Positions 25,080 to 34,906 are shown, counted from the stretch's first letter. The stretch is 64,000 nt of DNA from Gammaproteobacteria bacterium (GCA_021151835.1 JAGKWO010000007.1:1-64000), one strand, 5' to 3'. Notes: generated by a model not told the origin, from the sequence alone. Numbers and translations are program-made.

Positions 25080-27620
25080 ATGAAGAAGCGCATTGTTGTT
25101 GTTGGCAACGGAATGGTGGGCCACAAATTTATCGATAACCTGGTGAATCACGCCGACGCAGACCAATATCAGGTTATCACCTTCTCGGAAGAGCCGCGCC
25201 TTGCTTATGACCGTGTACAACTTTCCAAATATTTTTCCGGTTCTACTGCCGACGATTTGATGCTGACCAGCACCGATTATTACAACGAAAAAGGTGTGCA
25301 ATTTATCCTCAGCGATAAGGTTATTGATCTGGATTTTGATAATAAAGAAATTATTACTGCGTCGGGTCGCCGAGAAAGTTACGACAAATTAATTTTAGCG
25401 ACCGGTTCCTTTCCATTTGTCCCGCCGATTCCGGGTAACAACGGCGACCATTGTCTGGTGTATCGCACTATTGAAGACCTGGAGCGCATCACGGCTTCCG
25501 CGCAACAAAGTAAAATTGGTGTAGTTGTCGGTGGTGGATTGTTAGGTCTGGAGGCCGCCGCTGCCTTGAAGGCGGCGGGCCTTGAAACGCATGTTGTGGA
25601 ATTTGCACCGCGTTTAATGGCGGTGCAATTGGATGAAGGTGGTGGAAAATTATTGCGCCGTAAAATCGAGGCAATCGGTGTGCGGGTACATACCCAAAAA
25701 GCCACCAATGACATTGTTGCAGGTACCGAGTCGCGCTATCGCATGAATTTTGCGGATGGCAGCCATCTGGAAACCGATATGATTTTATTTTCTGCCGGCA
25801 TTCGCCCGCAAGACGAACTCGCGCGCAAATGCGGTATCGGGTTGGGCGAGCGCGGCGGCATTGTGGTGGATAATAATTGCCAAACCACGGTAAAAGATGT
25901 GTACGCGATTGGTGAGTGCGCGCTGTGGAATAATCGCATTTACGGTTTGGTTGCGCCCGGTTACCAAATGGCGAAAGTGGCTTTATCCCATATCACTGGT
26001 GGTAGCGACCAATTTATGGGTGCGGATATGAGCACCAAATTGAAATTACTCGGTGTGGATGTGGCATCCGTCGGCGATGCACACGGCAATACTCCCGGCG
26101 CACTTAGTTACACCTACAGCAACGATGTGGAAGAAGTTTATAAGCGCATCATTGTTTCTGCGGACAATAAAAAATTATTGGGCGCGGTATTGGTTGGCGA
26201 TGTAGAGGCTTATGGCACTCTGCAATCCATGTGCGTTAATGGCCTGGATTTACCGGAAGATCCAAATTGTTTGATCCTGCCCAATGTTGAGGGTGGCGGT
26301 GCTGCAATTGGAGTGGATGCATTGCAGGAATCGGCGTGTGTCTGCTCTTGTTACGATGTGAGCAAAGGGGCAATTTGCTGCGCAGTGCAGGGCGGCGCAC
26401 GCACCATGGGCGATATCAAAGCTATCACTAAAGCCTCGACGGGTTGCGGCGGATGTTCGGCGCTGGCTAAACAAGTTATGGATTCCGAGTTAAAAAAACT
26501 GGGCGTGGAAGTGAGCAATCATATTTGTGAACACTTCCCGCATTCGCGCCAGGAATTAGCCGATATCGTGCGCATCAAACAAATCAAAACGTTTGATGAA
26601 TTATTGGATACCCATGGCCATGGTTTGGGTTGTGATATTTGCAAACCGGCCGTCGGTTCAATTCTCGCCGCGTTCTGGAATGAATATGTTCTGGATAAAA
26701 AACATATCGGCCTGCAAGACACCAACGATATTTTCCTTGGCAATATGCAAAAAGATGGCACCTACTCAATTGTGCCGCGTATCGCCGGTGGTGAAATCAC
26801 GCCGGAAAAATTAATTGTGCTCGGTGAAGTGGCGAAAGAGTACAAGCTCTACACCAAAATTACCGGTGGCCAACGTATCGATTTATTCGGCGCACAATTG
26901 CATCAACTGCCGGCAATCTGGAAAAAATTGGTCGATGCCGGTTTTGAAACCGGCCACGCGTACGGTAAATCATTGCGCACGGTGAAATCCTGTGTGGGTT
27001 CAACCTGGTGTCGTTACGGTGTGCTGGATTCCGTGGGCATGGCTGTGATTCTGGAGAATCGTTACAAAGGCGTTCGCTCACCGCATAAGATGAAATTTGC
27101 TGTGTCCGGTTGCACGCGTGAATGTGCGGAAGCGCAATCCAAAGATTTTGGGGTAATCGCCACGGAAACCGGCTGGAGTTTATACGTCTGCGGTAACGGC
27201 GGTATGCGTCCGCGTCACGCCGATTTATTTGCAACCAGCCTGGATGATGTGACGCTGATTAAATATATTGATCGCGTGATGATGTTTTACATCCGCACGG
27301 CTGATCGTTTGCAACGCACTTCCGTATGGATGGAAAACATGGACGGTGGCCTGGATTATCTGAAAAAAGTAGTGATCGACGATAAGCTGGGCTTGTGCGA
27401 CGAACTTGAAGCGCAAATGAATTACAACATCAGCCAATACCAATGCGAATGGAAAACCACAGTTGAAAATGAAAAGTTACAAAAACGCTTCAAACACTTT
27501 ATCAACAGCGACGCAAAAGATGAAAACCTGGCGTACGTGGTAGAGCGCGAACAAATTCGCCCGGCGACGGCGTTGGAGCGTAAGAGTAACACTATCCAGT
27601 TTGTGGAATTGGTGGATTAA
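25080..27620 (+). CDS. nirB: Assimilatory nitrite reductase [NAD(P)H], large subunit
   Basis: 846 residues, the family length. Residues 1-300 are the FAD/NAD(P)H module (RIVVVGNGMVGHKF, GVVVGGGLLGLEAA). The central [2Fe-2S] BFD-like region has CVCSCYDVSKG and STGCGGCSAL. The C-terminal sirohaem/4Fe-4S module has CVGSTWCRYG and SGCTRECAEAQSKDFGV. It reduces nitrite to ammonium in the cytoplasm. GAGGCAG stands before the ATG at 25080; a GTG at 25068 is in frame. The gene lies 55 bases after cobA. Confidence 0.95.
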   Translation: MKKRIVVVGNGMVGHKFIDNLVNHADADQYQVITFSEEPRLAYDRVQLSKYFSGSTADDLMLTSTDYYNEKGVQFILSDKVIDLDFDNKEIITASGRRESYDKLILATGSFPFVPPIPGNNGDHCLVYRTIEDLERITASAQQSKIGVVVGGGLLGLEAAAALKAAGLETHVVEFAPRLMAVQLDEGGGKLLRRKIEAIGVRVHTQKATNDIVAGTESRYRMNFADGSHLETDMILFSAGIRPQDELARKCGIGLGERGGIVVDNNCQTTVKDVYAIGECALWNNRIYGLVAPGYQMAKVALSHITGGSDQFMGADMSTKLKLLGVDVASVGDAHGNTPGALSYTYSNDVEEVYKRIIVSADNKKLLGAVLVGDVEAYGTLQSMCVNGLDLPEDPNCLILPNVEGGGAAIGVDALQESACVCSCYDVSKGAICCAVQGGARTMGDIKAITKASTGCGGCSALAKQVMDSELKKLGVEVSNHICEHFPHSRQELADIVRIKQIKTFDELLDTHGHGLGCDICKPAVGSILAAFWNEYVLDKKHIGLQDTNDIFLGNMQKDGTYSIVPRIAGGEITPEKLIVLGEVAKEYKLYTKITGGQRIDLFGAQLHQLPAIWKKLVDAGFETGHAYGKSLRTVKSCVGSTWCRYGVLDSVGMAVILENRYKGVRSPHKMKFAVSGCTRECAEAQSKDFGVIATETGWSLYVCGNGGMRPRHADLFATSLDDVTLIKYIDRVMMFYIRTADRLQRTSVWMENMDGGLDYLKKVVIDDKLGLCDELEAQMNYNISQYQCEWKTTVENEKLQKRFKHFINSDAKDENLAYVVEREQIRPATALERKSNTIQFVELVD

Positions 27621-27693
27621 TCCTGCACCCCACCCCGGCCCTCCCCCTTAGGTTAGGAGGGTTTAAAAATTTAAAATTTATTCGGTGAACATC

Positions 27694-28026
27694 ATGAGTG
27701 AAAAACCCTGGATCAGCGTGTGCGAGTTGAGTGATTTATTGCCCGATACGGGTGTGTGTGCGTTAGTGAACAAGCAACAAGTTGCCATTTTCCGCTCGCG
27801 TCGTTTGAACGAGGTTTTTGCGGTGTCCAATTACGATCCTATTGGTGAGGCCAATGTCCTGTCGCGGGGAATTATTGGTTCTATTGGCGATGACGTGGTT
27901 GTGGCATCGCCGCTTTATAAAGAGCATTACAACCTGCGCACCGGTGAGTGCCTGGAAAAACCGGAGTATAAAATTTCCGTATTCCCGGTACGCCTGGATG
28001 ATGGCCTGGTGCAAGTACAGGCATGA
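27694..28026 (+). CDS. nirD: Nitrite reductase [NAD(P)H], small subunit
   Basis: 110 residues of Rieske-like fold: WISVCELSDLLPDTGVCALVNKQQVAIFRS, then GSIGDDVVVASPLYKEHYNLRTGECLEKPEY. The iron-binding Cys/His pairs of true Rieske proteins are absent, as is normal for NirD. It is a partner of NirB. An ATG at 27685 is in frame. A strong terminator follows, so the operon ends here without a nitrate reductase gene. Confidence 0.93.
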   Translation: MSEKPWISVCELSDLLPDTGVCALVNKQQVAIFRSRRLNEVFAVSNYDPIGEANVLSRGIIGSIGDDVVVASPLYKEHYNLRTGECLEKPEYKISVFPVRLDDGLVQVQA

Positions 28027-28081
28027 TTTGGTTGTAAGAAAGTTTCCCTTCTTCTTCGGCTGCTTCATGAGTCGGTTTAAT

Positions 28082-28104
28082 GGGCAACCCGGTTGCCCTT
28101 TTTT
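28082..28104 (+). terminator. Terminator of the cobA-nirBD operon
   Basis: GGGCAACCCGGTTGCCC followed by six T residues and TATTT. It lies between the nirD stop and the convergent diguanylate cyclase gene. Confidence 0.88.
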
Positions 28105-28106
28105 AT

Positions 28107-29375
28107 TTATAGCGATTGCGCCGCCCTGGAGGGTGAAAGGCCTTTGTTGAGATACATGCGCTGGTCGGCAATTTGTGTGAGTTCGTGCGCTTCCTGCGCA
28201 TCCTGCGGATAAAATGCGGCGCCAATACTGCAACCGATGAGAATTTCCTGGGTGCCAATATAAAATTCCCGATTAAGTACCTGCGCAATTTTTTCGCTCA
28301 CAATATTGGCTTGGGACAGATCATCAATTTGATGCAGCAAGATGACAAATTCATCGCCGCCAATACGCGCGACGGTATCGGACGAACGGACACAGGCGAG
28401 CAAACGCTGGGCAACCTGTTTTAATAATTCATCGCCGATGGCGTGGCCGTAGTGGTCGTTAACCGGTTTGAATTTATCCAGGTCCAGCAACATAACGGCC
28501 AATACGCGTTGGTGGCGTTTGCAGTAGCTCAGTGCCTGTTGCAAGCGATCAGCAAATAATGCGCGATTGGGTAAGCCGGTCAGGCTGTCGTGTTGCGCCA
28601 TAATGCGATGCAGCTCTTCACTTTTACGCAGCGCCTCCAGCGAGAGTTTGCGTTCTATCGCAATTTCGGCGAGGTAGGCCGACTCCTCAATTATTTTGAT
28701 TTCATCATTGTCCGGCTCACTGCAATGTGTTTTGTAAATCACAAATACACCGAGCAAGCTCAGGCTACGGTTGAGGATGGGTTCTGCCCAGCAGGAAACC
28801 AGCCCGGCCCGCGTTGCCAGTTCGCGCAGCCCGGACCAATTCGGATCGGATTGGATCGCGGTTGTTGTGACGCGCCTGCCGTTGGCTGCTGCTGCGCCAA
28901 ATGTACCGAGGGTTGCATCAATTGCCAGCCCGTTAATCGCGTCGTTGTAAAACTCCGGCAAGCTGGGTGCCGCAGCCACAATAAAATGTTGCTGGTCCGC
29001 ATCGATACGCAAAATGCTGCATTTCAACTCGGGTTTGATGTGTTCCACCCCTTGTACCAGGCTGGTCAGGATTTCATCGAGCGGATCGTCGGCCGCAATC
29101 TGCGCGAGCACCAGATTATGGTTGCGCTGCTGCACATCGGCACTGCGCATCAGGCGTACCATGTTATGCAATTTGCTATTGATGCGGTACGTGTGCAGAC
29201 CTGCGGCTGCAATAAGCAGGATGCCACTGAAAACAGCCATACCAATATAAAGCCAGTTGGTCGGGGCTGTGGGAGCACTCACGGCGGAATGGACGCTGTG
29301 TGCAATTAATCCGCCGCAAACGATCATTAAAGAACCAACTGCAATCCTGCGCACATTATTCACCTGTATCCTCAT
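28107..29375 (-). CDS. Membrane-anchored GAF-GGDEF diguanylate cyclase
   Basis: 422 residues. Two membrane segments (about 10-28 and 41-63) are followed by a GAF domain (about 90-245) and a GGDEF domain (258-420). The GGDEF is intact (339-343) with an RxxD inhibitory site (RSSD, 330-333) five residues upstream. It should make cyclic-di-GMP under control of a cytoplasmic GAF signal. No partner gene is adjacent. Confidence 0.9.
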   Translation of the reverse strand: MRIQVNNVRRIAVGSLMIVCGGLIAHSVHSAVSAPTAPTNWLYIGMAVFSGILLIAAAGLHTYRINSKLHNMVRLMRSADVQQRNHNLVLAQIAADDPLDEILTSLVQGVEHIKPELKCSILRIDADQQHFIVAAAPSLPEFYNDAINGLAIDATLGTFGAAAANGRRVTTTAIQSDPNWSGLRELATRAGLVSCWAEPILNRSLSLLGVFVIYKTHCSEPDNDEIKIIEESAYLAEIAIERKLSLEALRKSEELHRIMAQHDSLTGLPNRALFADRLQQALSYCKRHQRVLAVMLLDLDKFKPVNDHYGHAIGDELLKQVAQRLLACVRSSDTVARIGGDEFVILLHQIDDLSQANIVSEKIAQVLNREFYIGTQEILIGCSIGAAFYPQDAQEAHELTQIADQRMYLNKGLSPSRAAQSL

Positions 29376-29914
29376 TCCATAACCCGATGATGGTTTGCAT
29401 AAAAAAGTCCAATGTCATCGCAATACAACTCCTGAAAGATTACGTCTGAGTGTAGTGGCGGGTATTGCCAGGGTGTGTTTTTTTTGCGAATAGTTTACGG
29501 ATAATTTTTGACCCGATTCACAGCAGCTCGCAATAAGTGTGCCTGTGTCTGATTTTGCTAAGTATCTGCCGATAAAACCTGTATCTGCTTGGCATTACGA
29601 GGTTGACGTAATTGATTAATTACAAAAAATTGTAAAAAAAATCGATTTGATCAAGTTTTATTTCTCCGGCGACCTTTATCACAGTTCTAAGAAACAATTT
29701 TTTATGCAAAAAAACTTGTGAAGCCGGTTCATTTTTTTATCACTGTGCTTACGGACAATAGCGCCCACAATAACGACCAATAAATTATTTTCCTTTCGGC
29801 AATTGTTAAACCTCACTGGAATTCTGTCCGGGCAAACCTGGCAGCCATTTCTGTTGTTGCGGAAGATGGCCAGCGTGTGTTTTTTGATTGCCCATCACCC
29901 AAGAGATAATAACG
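29376..29914. other. Intergenic region, AT-rich
   Basis: About 540 bases upstream of the diguanylate cyclase gene on one side and a small secreted protein gene on the other. It contains TTTGATCAAG near 29647, an incomplete FNR/CRP-like element, and long A and T runs. I see no convincing gene, RNA or terminator. Confidence 0.4.
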
Positions 29915-30283
29915 ATGAATAAGGCTTTTGCGGTGGTGATACTGGCATCCGCCAGTTTGTGTGCGCTGTTTTGTGTATCCTGGTGGGGCGATGTTTTTTC
30001 CGAGAGGGACGCATCGCCCATAGGATTTAAAAATTCCGGATCCAAAAATACAGTATCTAAAAATACAGAAACCCCAAACACTGAAATCCCAAACACAGGA
30101 ACCACAGTTACGGGATCGAAAACCAAAGGGTTTTCAGTCACAGAATCATCGTCTGCCATATCTTCTGCTGCGGTGTCATCTGCCACCGATATTTCTGCCG
30201 GGCAAAACATTCAGCAACAGTCCGCGATTTCATCGTTAAAAAATGTCGCGTCTGCTTCCGTTGTGACCGGTCTTTCCAGGTAG
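29915..30283 (+). CDS. Small low-complexity secreted or membrane-anchored protein
   Basis: 122 residues. Residues 1-23 (MNKAFAVVILASASLCALFC) look like a signal peptide or a lipoprotein/membrane anchor. Residues 40-65 are short imperfect repeats of the type KNT/PNTE/PNTG, and the rest is rich in Ser, Thr and Ala. No ribosome site is obvious. I do not recognise a family. A frame on the opposite strand (29806-30210) overlaps it and looks less convincing. Coding status is uncertain. Confidence 0.4.
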   Translation: MNKAFAVVILASASLCALFCVSWWGDVFSERDASPIGFKNSGSKNTVSKNTETPNTEIPNTGTTVTGSKTKGFSVTESSSAISSAAVSSATDISAGQNIQQQSAISSLKNVASASVVTGLSR

Positions 30284-30339
30284 CGCTTGTAATCCTGTTG
30301 CACAAATCCTTTTCGTTTTTCGTTCATATTGTGAACGGT

Positions 30340-31257
30340 TCAAGCATTCAATAACTCGGATGTGGCATTGCGTATACGCGCAAGGTCGCGCACCGGTGGC
30401 AAGCCGAACAAGCGGTGGTATTCGCGATTAAATTGCGACGGGCTTTCGTAACCTACGCGATGGCTTGCCGTCGCGGCGTCCAGGTTTTCACTGAATAACA
30501 AGCGCCGTGCCTCTTGCAGCCGCAATTGTTTCTGGAATTGCAGCGGTGTCATATTGGTAATGCTTTTGAAATGCGCGTGCAATGCCGAATTGCTCATGCA
30601 AGCTAATTGCGCGAGCTCTTCGATCCGCCAGTTTTTGTGGTAATCGCGTTTCAAGGCGTCAATTACGCGTGCAATTTGCCGGGCATGGCTATCGGTCTGC
30701 ACCGTTTGTTGCAAGGTGATGGCTTGTTCATCCTGCAACAGCCGATAAAGGATTTCCCGCTCTACCAGCGGCGCCAGGATCGCCAGGTCCTCTGGAGTAT
30801 CCAGCAAGCGCAGCAGGCGCAATACGGCATCGAGCAATTGGTAATTTGCCTTGCTCACAAACAGCCCGCGCTGGAGTATTTTTTCCGGGCGCAACAATTG
30901 GCGATTTTCCACAAGCATCTCACTGATTTTTTGCGGCTTTAATCCCAGCCGGATGCATAGGTAGGGTTGCTCCGGGCTGGCCTCAATGACCTGGCCGCGC
31001 ACCGGTAAATCCACCGATGCAACCAGGTAATTCAAGGGGTTGTAGCAATAGGTTTCATCGCCCAGTGTTGCCTGCTTTTGCCCTTGCGCGATGATGCATA
31101 CCGACGGCTCATAAATACTGTGGGTTATTTCTGTGGGCTGGTCGCTGCGAAATAGTTGCAGGCATTCCAGTGCGGTCGGCGTCATGCCTTCATTTAGCGC
31201 CAGGCATCGAGCGCGCCTGGCCAGTTCAGCTAACAGGTTATTCATTTCACTACTCAT
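30340..31257 (-). CDS. AraC family transcriptional regulator (AraC_N domain)
   Basis: About 305 residues. The N-terminal part (THSIYEPSVCIIAQGQKQATLGDETYCYNPLNYLVASVDLPV) is the AraC_N effector domain. The C-terminal HTH pair is visible as IEELAQLACMSNSALHAHFKSITNMTPLQFQKQLRLQEARRLL and GYESPSQFNREYHRLFG. GAGAG lies 7 bases before the ATG at 31257; one at 31281 is in frame. It is divergent from an SDR oxidoreductase gene, its probable target. Confidence 0.87.
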   Translation of the reverse strand: MSSEMNNLLAELARRARCLALNEGMTPTALECLQLFRSDQPTEITHSIYEPSVCIIAQGQKQATLGDETYCYNPLNYLVASVDLPVRGQVIEASPEQPYLCIRLGLKPQKISEMLVENRQLLRPEKILQRGLFVSKANYQLLDAVLRLLRLLDTPEDLAILAPLVEREILYRLLQDEQAITLQQTVQTDSHARQIARVIDALKRDYHKNWRIEELAQLACMSNSALHAHFKSITNMTPLQFQKQLRLQEARRLLFSENLDAATASHRVGYESPSQFNREYHRLFGLPPVRDLARIRNATSELLNA

Positions 31258-31478
31258 CGGGCATCTCTCTTCATCGGGCATCTTTCTTTAGGGCTCGCCA
31301 TTGCCGTCACGGGATGGGAATGAGTGTAACTGCTTGCACCGGGTGGTTAAACCGATTGGCCTTGGGTCTGGAGTTTTAGGCAATGACTGGCGAGGAATCG
31401 GCTACCAGCAAAAACACCCGGCTCCCTATAGTGATTCCAGCGGGACGGAATTCACCGACCCTTCTTAAGGAGCTATCC

Positions 31479-32231
31479 ATGTCGAATCTTCAAACGAGCA
31501 ATGAGAAAAAAGTTGTTGTTATCACCGGCGCCAGCAGTGGTATTGGTGAAACTGCTGCGCTGGCACTGGCGCAGGCAGGCCACACAGTAGTATTAGGCGC
31601 ACGGCGCCAGGAACGCCTGGAAGCACTGGCGGAAAAAATCCGTGCAGCGGGCGGCACCGTTGCGTTCCTGGCAACCGATGTTATCCGCAAGGAACAAGTA
31701 GATGCGTTGGTCAGTTTGGCGCGCGAGCAATTTGGCCGTGTTGATGTGATCGTTAATAACGCGGGTGTTATGCCGCTCTCGGCGCTGGAGGAGTTAAAGC
31801 TGGACGAATGGGAGCGCATGGTGGATGTAAATATTAAAGGTGTGCTGTACGGAATTGCCGCGGGTCTGCCAGTGATGAAAGAGCAAGGGCAGGGCCACTT
31901 TATCAACATATCCTCGATTGGCGGGCATGCGGTTTATCCAACGGCCGCCGTCTATTGCGCAACCAAATACGCGGTGCGCGCCATTTCCGAAGGCCTGCGC
32001 CAGGAACAATTGGGTGGGGATATTCGTGTCACCATTATTTCCCCCGGTGTGGTGGAATCGGAATTGGCCGATTCGATTTCCGATCCGGCCGCACGCGCCG
32101 CGATGAATGAATTTCGCCAGATCGCGCTCAAGCCCGATGCAATCGCCCGCGCAATTGTGTATGCGATCGAGCAACCGGCGGATGTTGATGTGAGTGAAAT
32201 TATTATTCGCCCCACACAAAGCCCGTATTAA
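31479..32231 (+). CDS. Short-chain dehydrogenase/reductase
   Basis: 250 residues. The cofactor motif is TGASSGIG (16-23), GARRQERL suggests NADP(H) preference, NNAGVMP is the second signature, and the active site has Ser in ISSIGG and YCATK (YxxxK). AAGGAG is 7 bases before the ATG at 31479, so the longer open frame from 31383 is not used. The substrate is unknown. Regulation by the divergent AraC_N regulator is likely; the SnoaL-like gene follows. Confidence 0.9.
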   Translation: MSNLQTSNEKKVVVITGASSGIGETAALALAQAGHTVVLGARRQERLEALAEKIRAAGGTVAFLATDVIRKEQVDALVSLAREQFGRVDVIVNNAGVMPLSALEELKLDEWERMVDVNIKGVLYGIAAGLPVMKEQGQGHFINISSIGGHAVYPTAAVYCATKYAVRAISEGLRQEQLGGDIRVTIISPGVVESELADSISDPAARAAMNEFRQIALKPDAIARAIVYAIEQPADVDVSEIIIRPTQSPY

Positions 32232-32419
32232 TTATTTCCAGCCAATGAAAGTCCGGCCAGTAGCCCGCACGGGCAGTTACAAACTGTGACATTTTGCTGC
32301 GAGGCTACTGACATAATTTGCCGGTGCTTGACCTTACCTTAGCGGAAGGTTTCACACTGCGGCCGGTACTACCAAACCGGCTGTGCATTACTAGCATCCC
32401 CACAAGGGAAGGAGTCAAT

Positions 32420-32896
32420 ATGTATCACCATCAACAACTGGCCGCACGGGTCAAACAACTCCTGAATAGCGCACTTTCAGGTTCCCATGGCCAGTTCGAT
32501 AAACTGCTGGCACCACAAATTCGCTGTTGGGGTTTCCCGGAATTTGATCCTGCCAACCGGGCGGAATACCAGGGATTTTTCAATTATCTGGTAGATGTAT
32601 TTGAGCAGCGCCAATGGTCAATTGAGCAATTGCTGGCCAGTGACTCGCAAGTGCTGGTGCGTTTTCGTATGAGTGGTTACCACCATGAAGAGTTTATGGG
32701 CTTACCCGCAACCGGTGCTTACCTGGAATTCAGTTCGCATATCCTATTCCGGGTGCGCGACGGTTTGATTGATGAATCCTGGATGTATAAAAAATCCCTG
32801 CGTATGACAACCAAAAAAGGCAGCGTGTTTGAATTAATCCCCGATGCTATTTCATTAGCTGACCAACTTCCGCGGGCACTATCGCGCTGCAGTTGA
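32420..32896 (+). CDS. SnoaL-like (NTF2-fold) protein
   Basis: 158 residues with the alpha+beta pattern of the SnoaL/NTF2 family: an N-terminal helix pair, then VLVRFRMSGYHHEEFMGLPATG and FSSHILFRVRDGLIDESWMY. Members act as polyketide cyclases, isomerases or hydrolases of small molecules. AAGGAG precedes the ATG at 32420. It lies 190 bases behind the SDR gene on the same strand; a joint role is plausible but unproven. Confidence 0.7.
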   Translation: MYHHQQLAARVKQLLNSALSGSHGQFDKLLAPQIRCWGFPEFDPANRAEYQGFFNYLVDVFEQRQWSIEQLLASDSQVLVRFRMSGYHHEEFMGLPATGAYLEFSSHILFRVRDGLIDESWMYKKSLRMTTKKGSVFELIPDAISLADQLPRALSRCS

Positions 32897-33045
32897 ATCA
32901 CATCTTGTGATCATCGGCATGACTCATTGCGGCGGCGGAGCTGGTTCTTTAGCAGGGGGATCGAGTAAAATCGCTGCCCTGATCAGGATTTCCCCGACAC
33001 TGTACACACAGTGAACTGCCTTAGGGCCGCTATGAGATTTTCCCA

Positions 33046-34419
33046 ATGAGACAACTCCTGCTTTTTTGTGCGCTGGCCATGGCCAGTTTTGGCGCCCGCG
33101 CTGATATGTTCGCCATCTTCCGTGAACCCGATGGCAGTACCAAGTGGCAATATGTGGCCAACACCTCGGCAGGGGTTTTGATTATCACACTGGTGATAGT
33201 GCTTGTTTTTTTATTCCGTGCCCATCGTCGCGCCATGCGCTGGAATCGCGCGCTCACCGATATCAAAGCCAACCTTGAACAACGCGTCGCCCAACGCACG
33301 GCGGTATTGCAACAAACCACTGAGCAGTTGCAGGAGCGCGAGGCTTACATCGGTAGCATTGTGAATTCCATGCCGGTGATGTTGATTGGTTTGAACCAGG
33401 AGTTGCAGATCACCCAGTGGAATAAAAAAGCGGAAGAGATTACCGGGCGCCCGTTGCAGGATGTGATCGGAAAAAATTTATGGGAAGCCTACCCGGCGAT
33501 AACACTTACTGTTGAGCAGGTGAAAGCCGCATTGGCCAGTGGCGAGACGACAAACCTCAAACACACCCAGCGCGGGCAATACACTTTTGATATCACTCTT
33601 TATCCACTCGACAACCAGAATACTGACATTGTGATTTTGATTTCCGATGTGACCAAGCTGGTGAGTGCAGAAAATAAATTGGCCGAGCGCGACAAAGTGT
33701 CGGCGATGGGTGAGCTGGCATCGGCGATGGCCTATGACATCAGCTTGCCGATCAATACCATTTTTGCGCGTGTCTCCAGTGCCCGCCAGGAAATTGAAGC
33801 GGCTGAATTGGGTGAAGTAAAACAATTTTTATTACAGGAAGTGGAAACGGTGCGCTTGAGCGCGCAACAGGCAACCGCTATTGCGCACAACTTGCTCGAC
33901 CTTGCCGGCAGCCATCGCGATAGCAAACAACTTGCGGATGTGCCGCCCATTATGGATCGCGCCATCGAACTGGCGAGCGATTTATTCACCGACGTCAATG
34001 GATTAACGTTCAAATACATTAATATTCGGCGCAACTATGCTGATGAGCTGCCACAAATTCCCTGCTTCCCCGCCGAACTGGAGCAAGTATTTGTGCGCTT
34101 GATGCGCAATGCGTTTTACGCCCTCAATGCAAAAACCTGGGACGAACACAACAAGCCCTGGATTAATATTGAAATCGGAAAATTCTACGATTCACTGTGG
34201 GTCAAGCTTGAGCATAATGGCAAGAGTTTAACCGAAGAAGAGCAACTGGATATTTTCCAACCCTTCTTCTCGCTCACTGATCGCAATTCCAGTTTCCCGG
34301 TGGAACAGCGGTTATCCTATTCGTATTTTATTATCACCGACCATCATCGTGGTCAGATGGCGGTAACTTCCGACGATGAGCATGGAACCTGTTTCAATAT
34401 CCAATTGGCATTGAGTTAA
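33046..34419 (+). CDS. Membrane PAS protein with degenerate histidine-kinase core (pseudokinase)
   Basis: 457 residues. A signal-like N-terminus (1-19), a membrane helix (43-58), a coiled coil (70-100), a PAS domain (about 101-205), then a kinase-like core. The expected H-box His is Tyr: MGELASAMAYDIS with Y230. The N-box residue remains (LMRNAFYAL), but the G1 box reads LEHNGKSLTEEE instead of DNGxGI, and the G2 region (QRLSYSYFIITDHH) lacks its glycines. Autophosphorylation and probably ATP binding are lost (inference). It has its own terminator and no response regulator next to it. Confidence 0.8.
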   Translation: MRQLLLFCALAMASFGARADMFAIFREPDGSTKWQYVANTSAGVLIITLVIVLVFLFRAHRRAMRWNRALTDIKANLEQRVAQRTAVLQQTTEQLQEREAYIGSIVNSMPVMLIGLNQELQITQWNKKAEEITGRPLQDVIGKNLWEAYPAITLTVEQVKAALASGETTNLKHTQRGQYTFDITLYPLDNQNTDIVILISDVTKLVSAENKLAERDKVSAMGELASAMAYDISLPINTIFARVSSARQEIEAAELGEVKQFLLQEVETVRLSAQQATAIAHNLLDLAGSHRDSKQLADVPPIMDRAIELASDLFTDVNGLTFKYINIRRNYADELPQIPCFPAELEQVFVRLMRNAFYALNAKTWDEHNKPWINIEIGKFYDSLWVKLEHNGKSLTEEEQLDIFQPFFSLTDRNSSFPVEQRLSYSYFIITDHHRGQMAVTSDDEHGTCFNIQLALS

Positions 34420-34434
34420 TCGAATCGTTGTTTT

Positions 34435-34467
34435 AAAAAAGCTGCCGGTTGTTCCGGCAGCTTTTTT
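34435..34467 (+). terminator. Rho-independent terminator
   Basis: AAAAAAGCTGCCGG, loop TTGTT, CCGGCAGCTTTTTT. It lies just behind the pseudokinase gene and, read from the other side, behind the convergent secreted-protein gene, so it can serve both. Confidence 0.92.
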
Positions 34468-34498
34468 ATGGTCGCTATCTTGTTTTTTAATTAGCTAA

Positions 34499-34906
34499 TT
34501 ATTTTACCTTGCGCCAATGTTCTTCAATCAAAACGCCGTCTTCCATACCTTTATGGATCCAGACGCCGTCCTTAAACGTGCAATTAAAATCGTAGGTTTT
34601 TCCCATCAGGCGCGCTTCCGAGGTCGCATCTACCGTTTCCTTATAGCTTTCACCCGTCAGTGTATAAGTGCCGGAACCGGCGACGACAAATTTTCCGGTT
34701 TTATCCCAGGTGATAAAGGTAAAATGATTGTCGGATAACACTTTGCGTGAGAGTGTGGTTTTATCTTTGATCTCGCCAACCACTTCACCTTTCTGGTTCT
34801 TGTAAATGGCGTATTCCAATTCCCAGGCCCCGGTTAATTCACCGGCGCTAGCCCATTGGCCAAACGCTAACAATAACACCACTAACCCTGCGTAGATTTT
34901 TTTCAT
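34499..34906 (-). CDS. Secreted lipocalin-like protein of unknown function
   Basis: 135 residues. A signal peptide (MKKIYAGLVVLLLAFGQWASA) is followed by a short beta-rich domain, LTGAWELEYAIYKNQKGE and FVVAGSGTYTLTGESYKET, which resembles small lipocalin-like folds. AGAGAG precedes the ATG at 34906. Probably periplasmic. The ligand is unknown. Confidence 0.7.
   Translation of the reverse strand: MKKIYAGLVVLLLAFGQWASAGELTGAWELEYAIYKNQKGEVVGEIKDKTTLSRKVLSDNHFTFITWDKTGKFVVAGSGTYTLTGESYKETVDATSEARLMGKTYDFNCTFKDGVWIHKGMEDGVLIEEHWRKVK

Noticed and set aside
29641..29660. FNR/CRP binding site
   Set aside because: TTTGATCAAG lacks the spaced second half-site needed for either regulator.
29806..30210. 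134-codon leftward frame opposite the small low-complexity gene
   Set aside because: Repetitive composition mirrors the + strand repeats; no start signal or domain.
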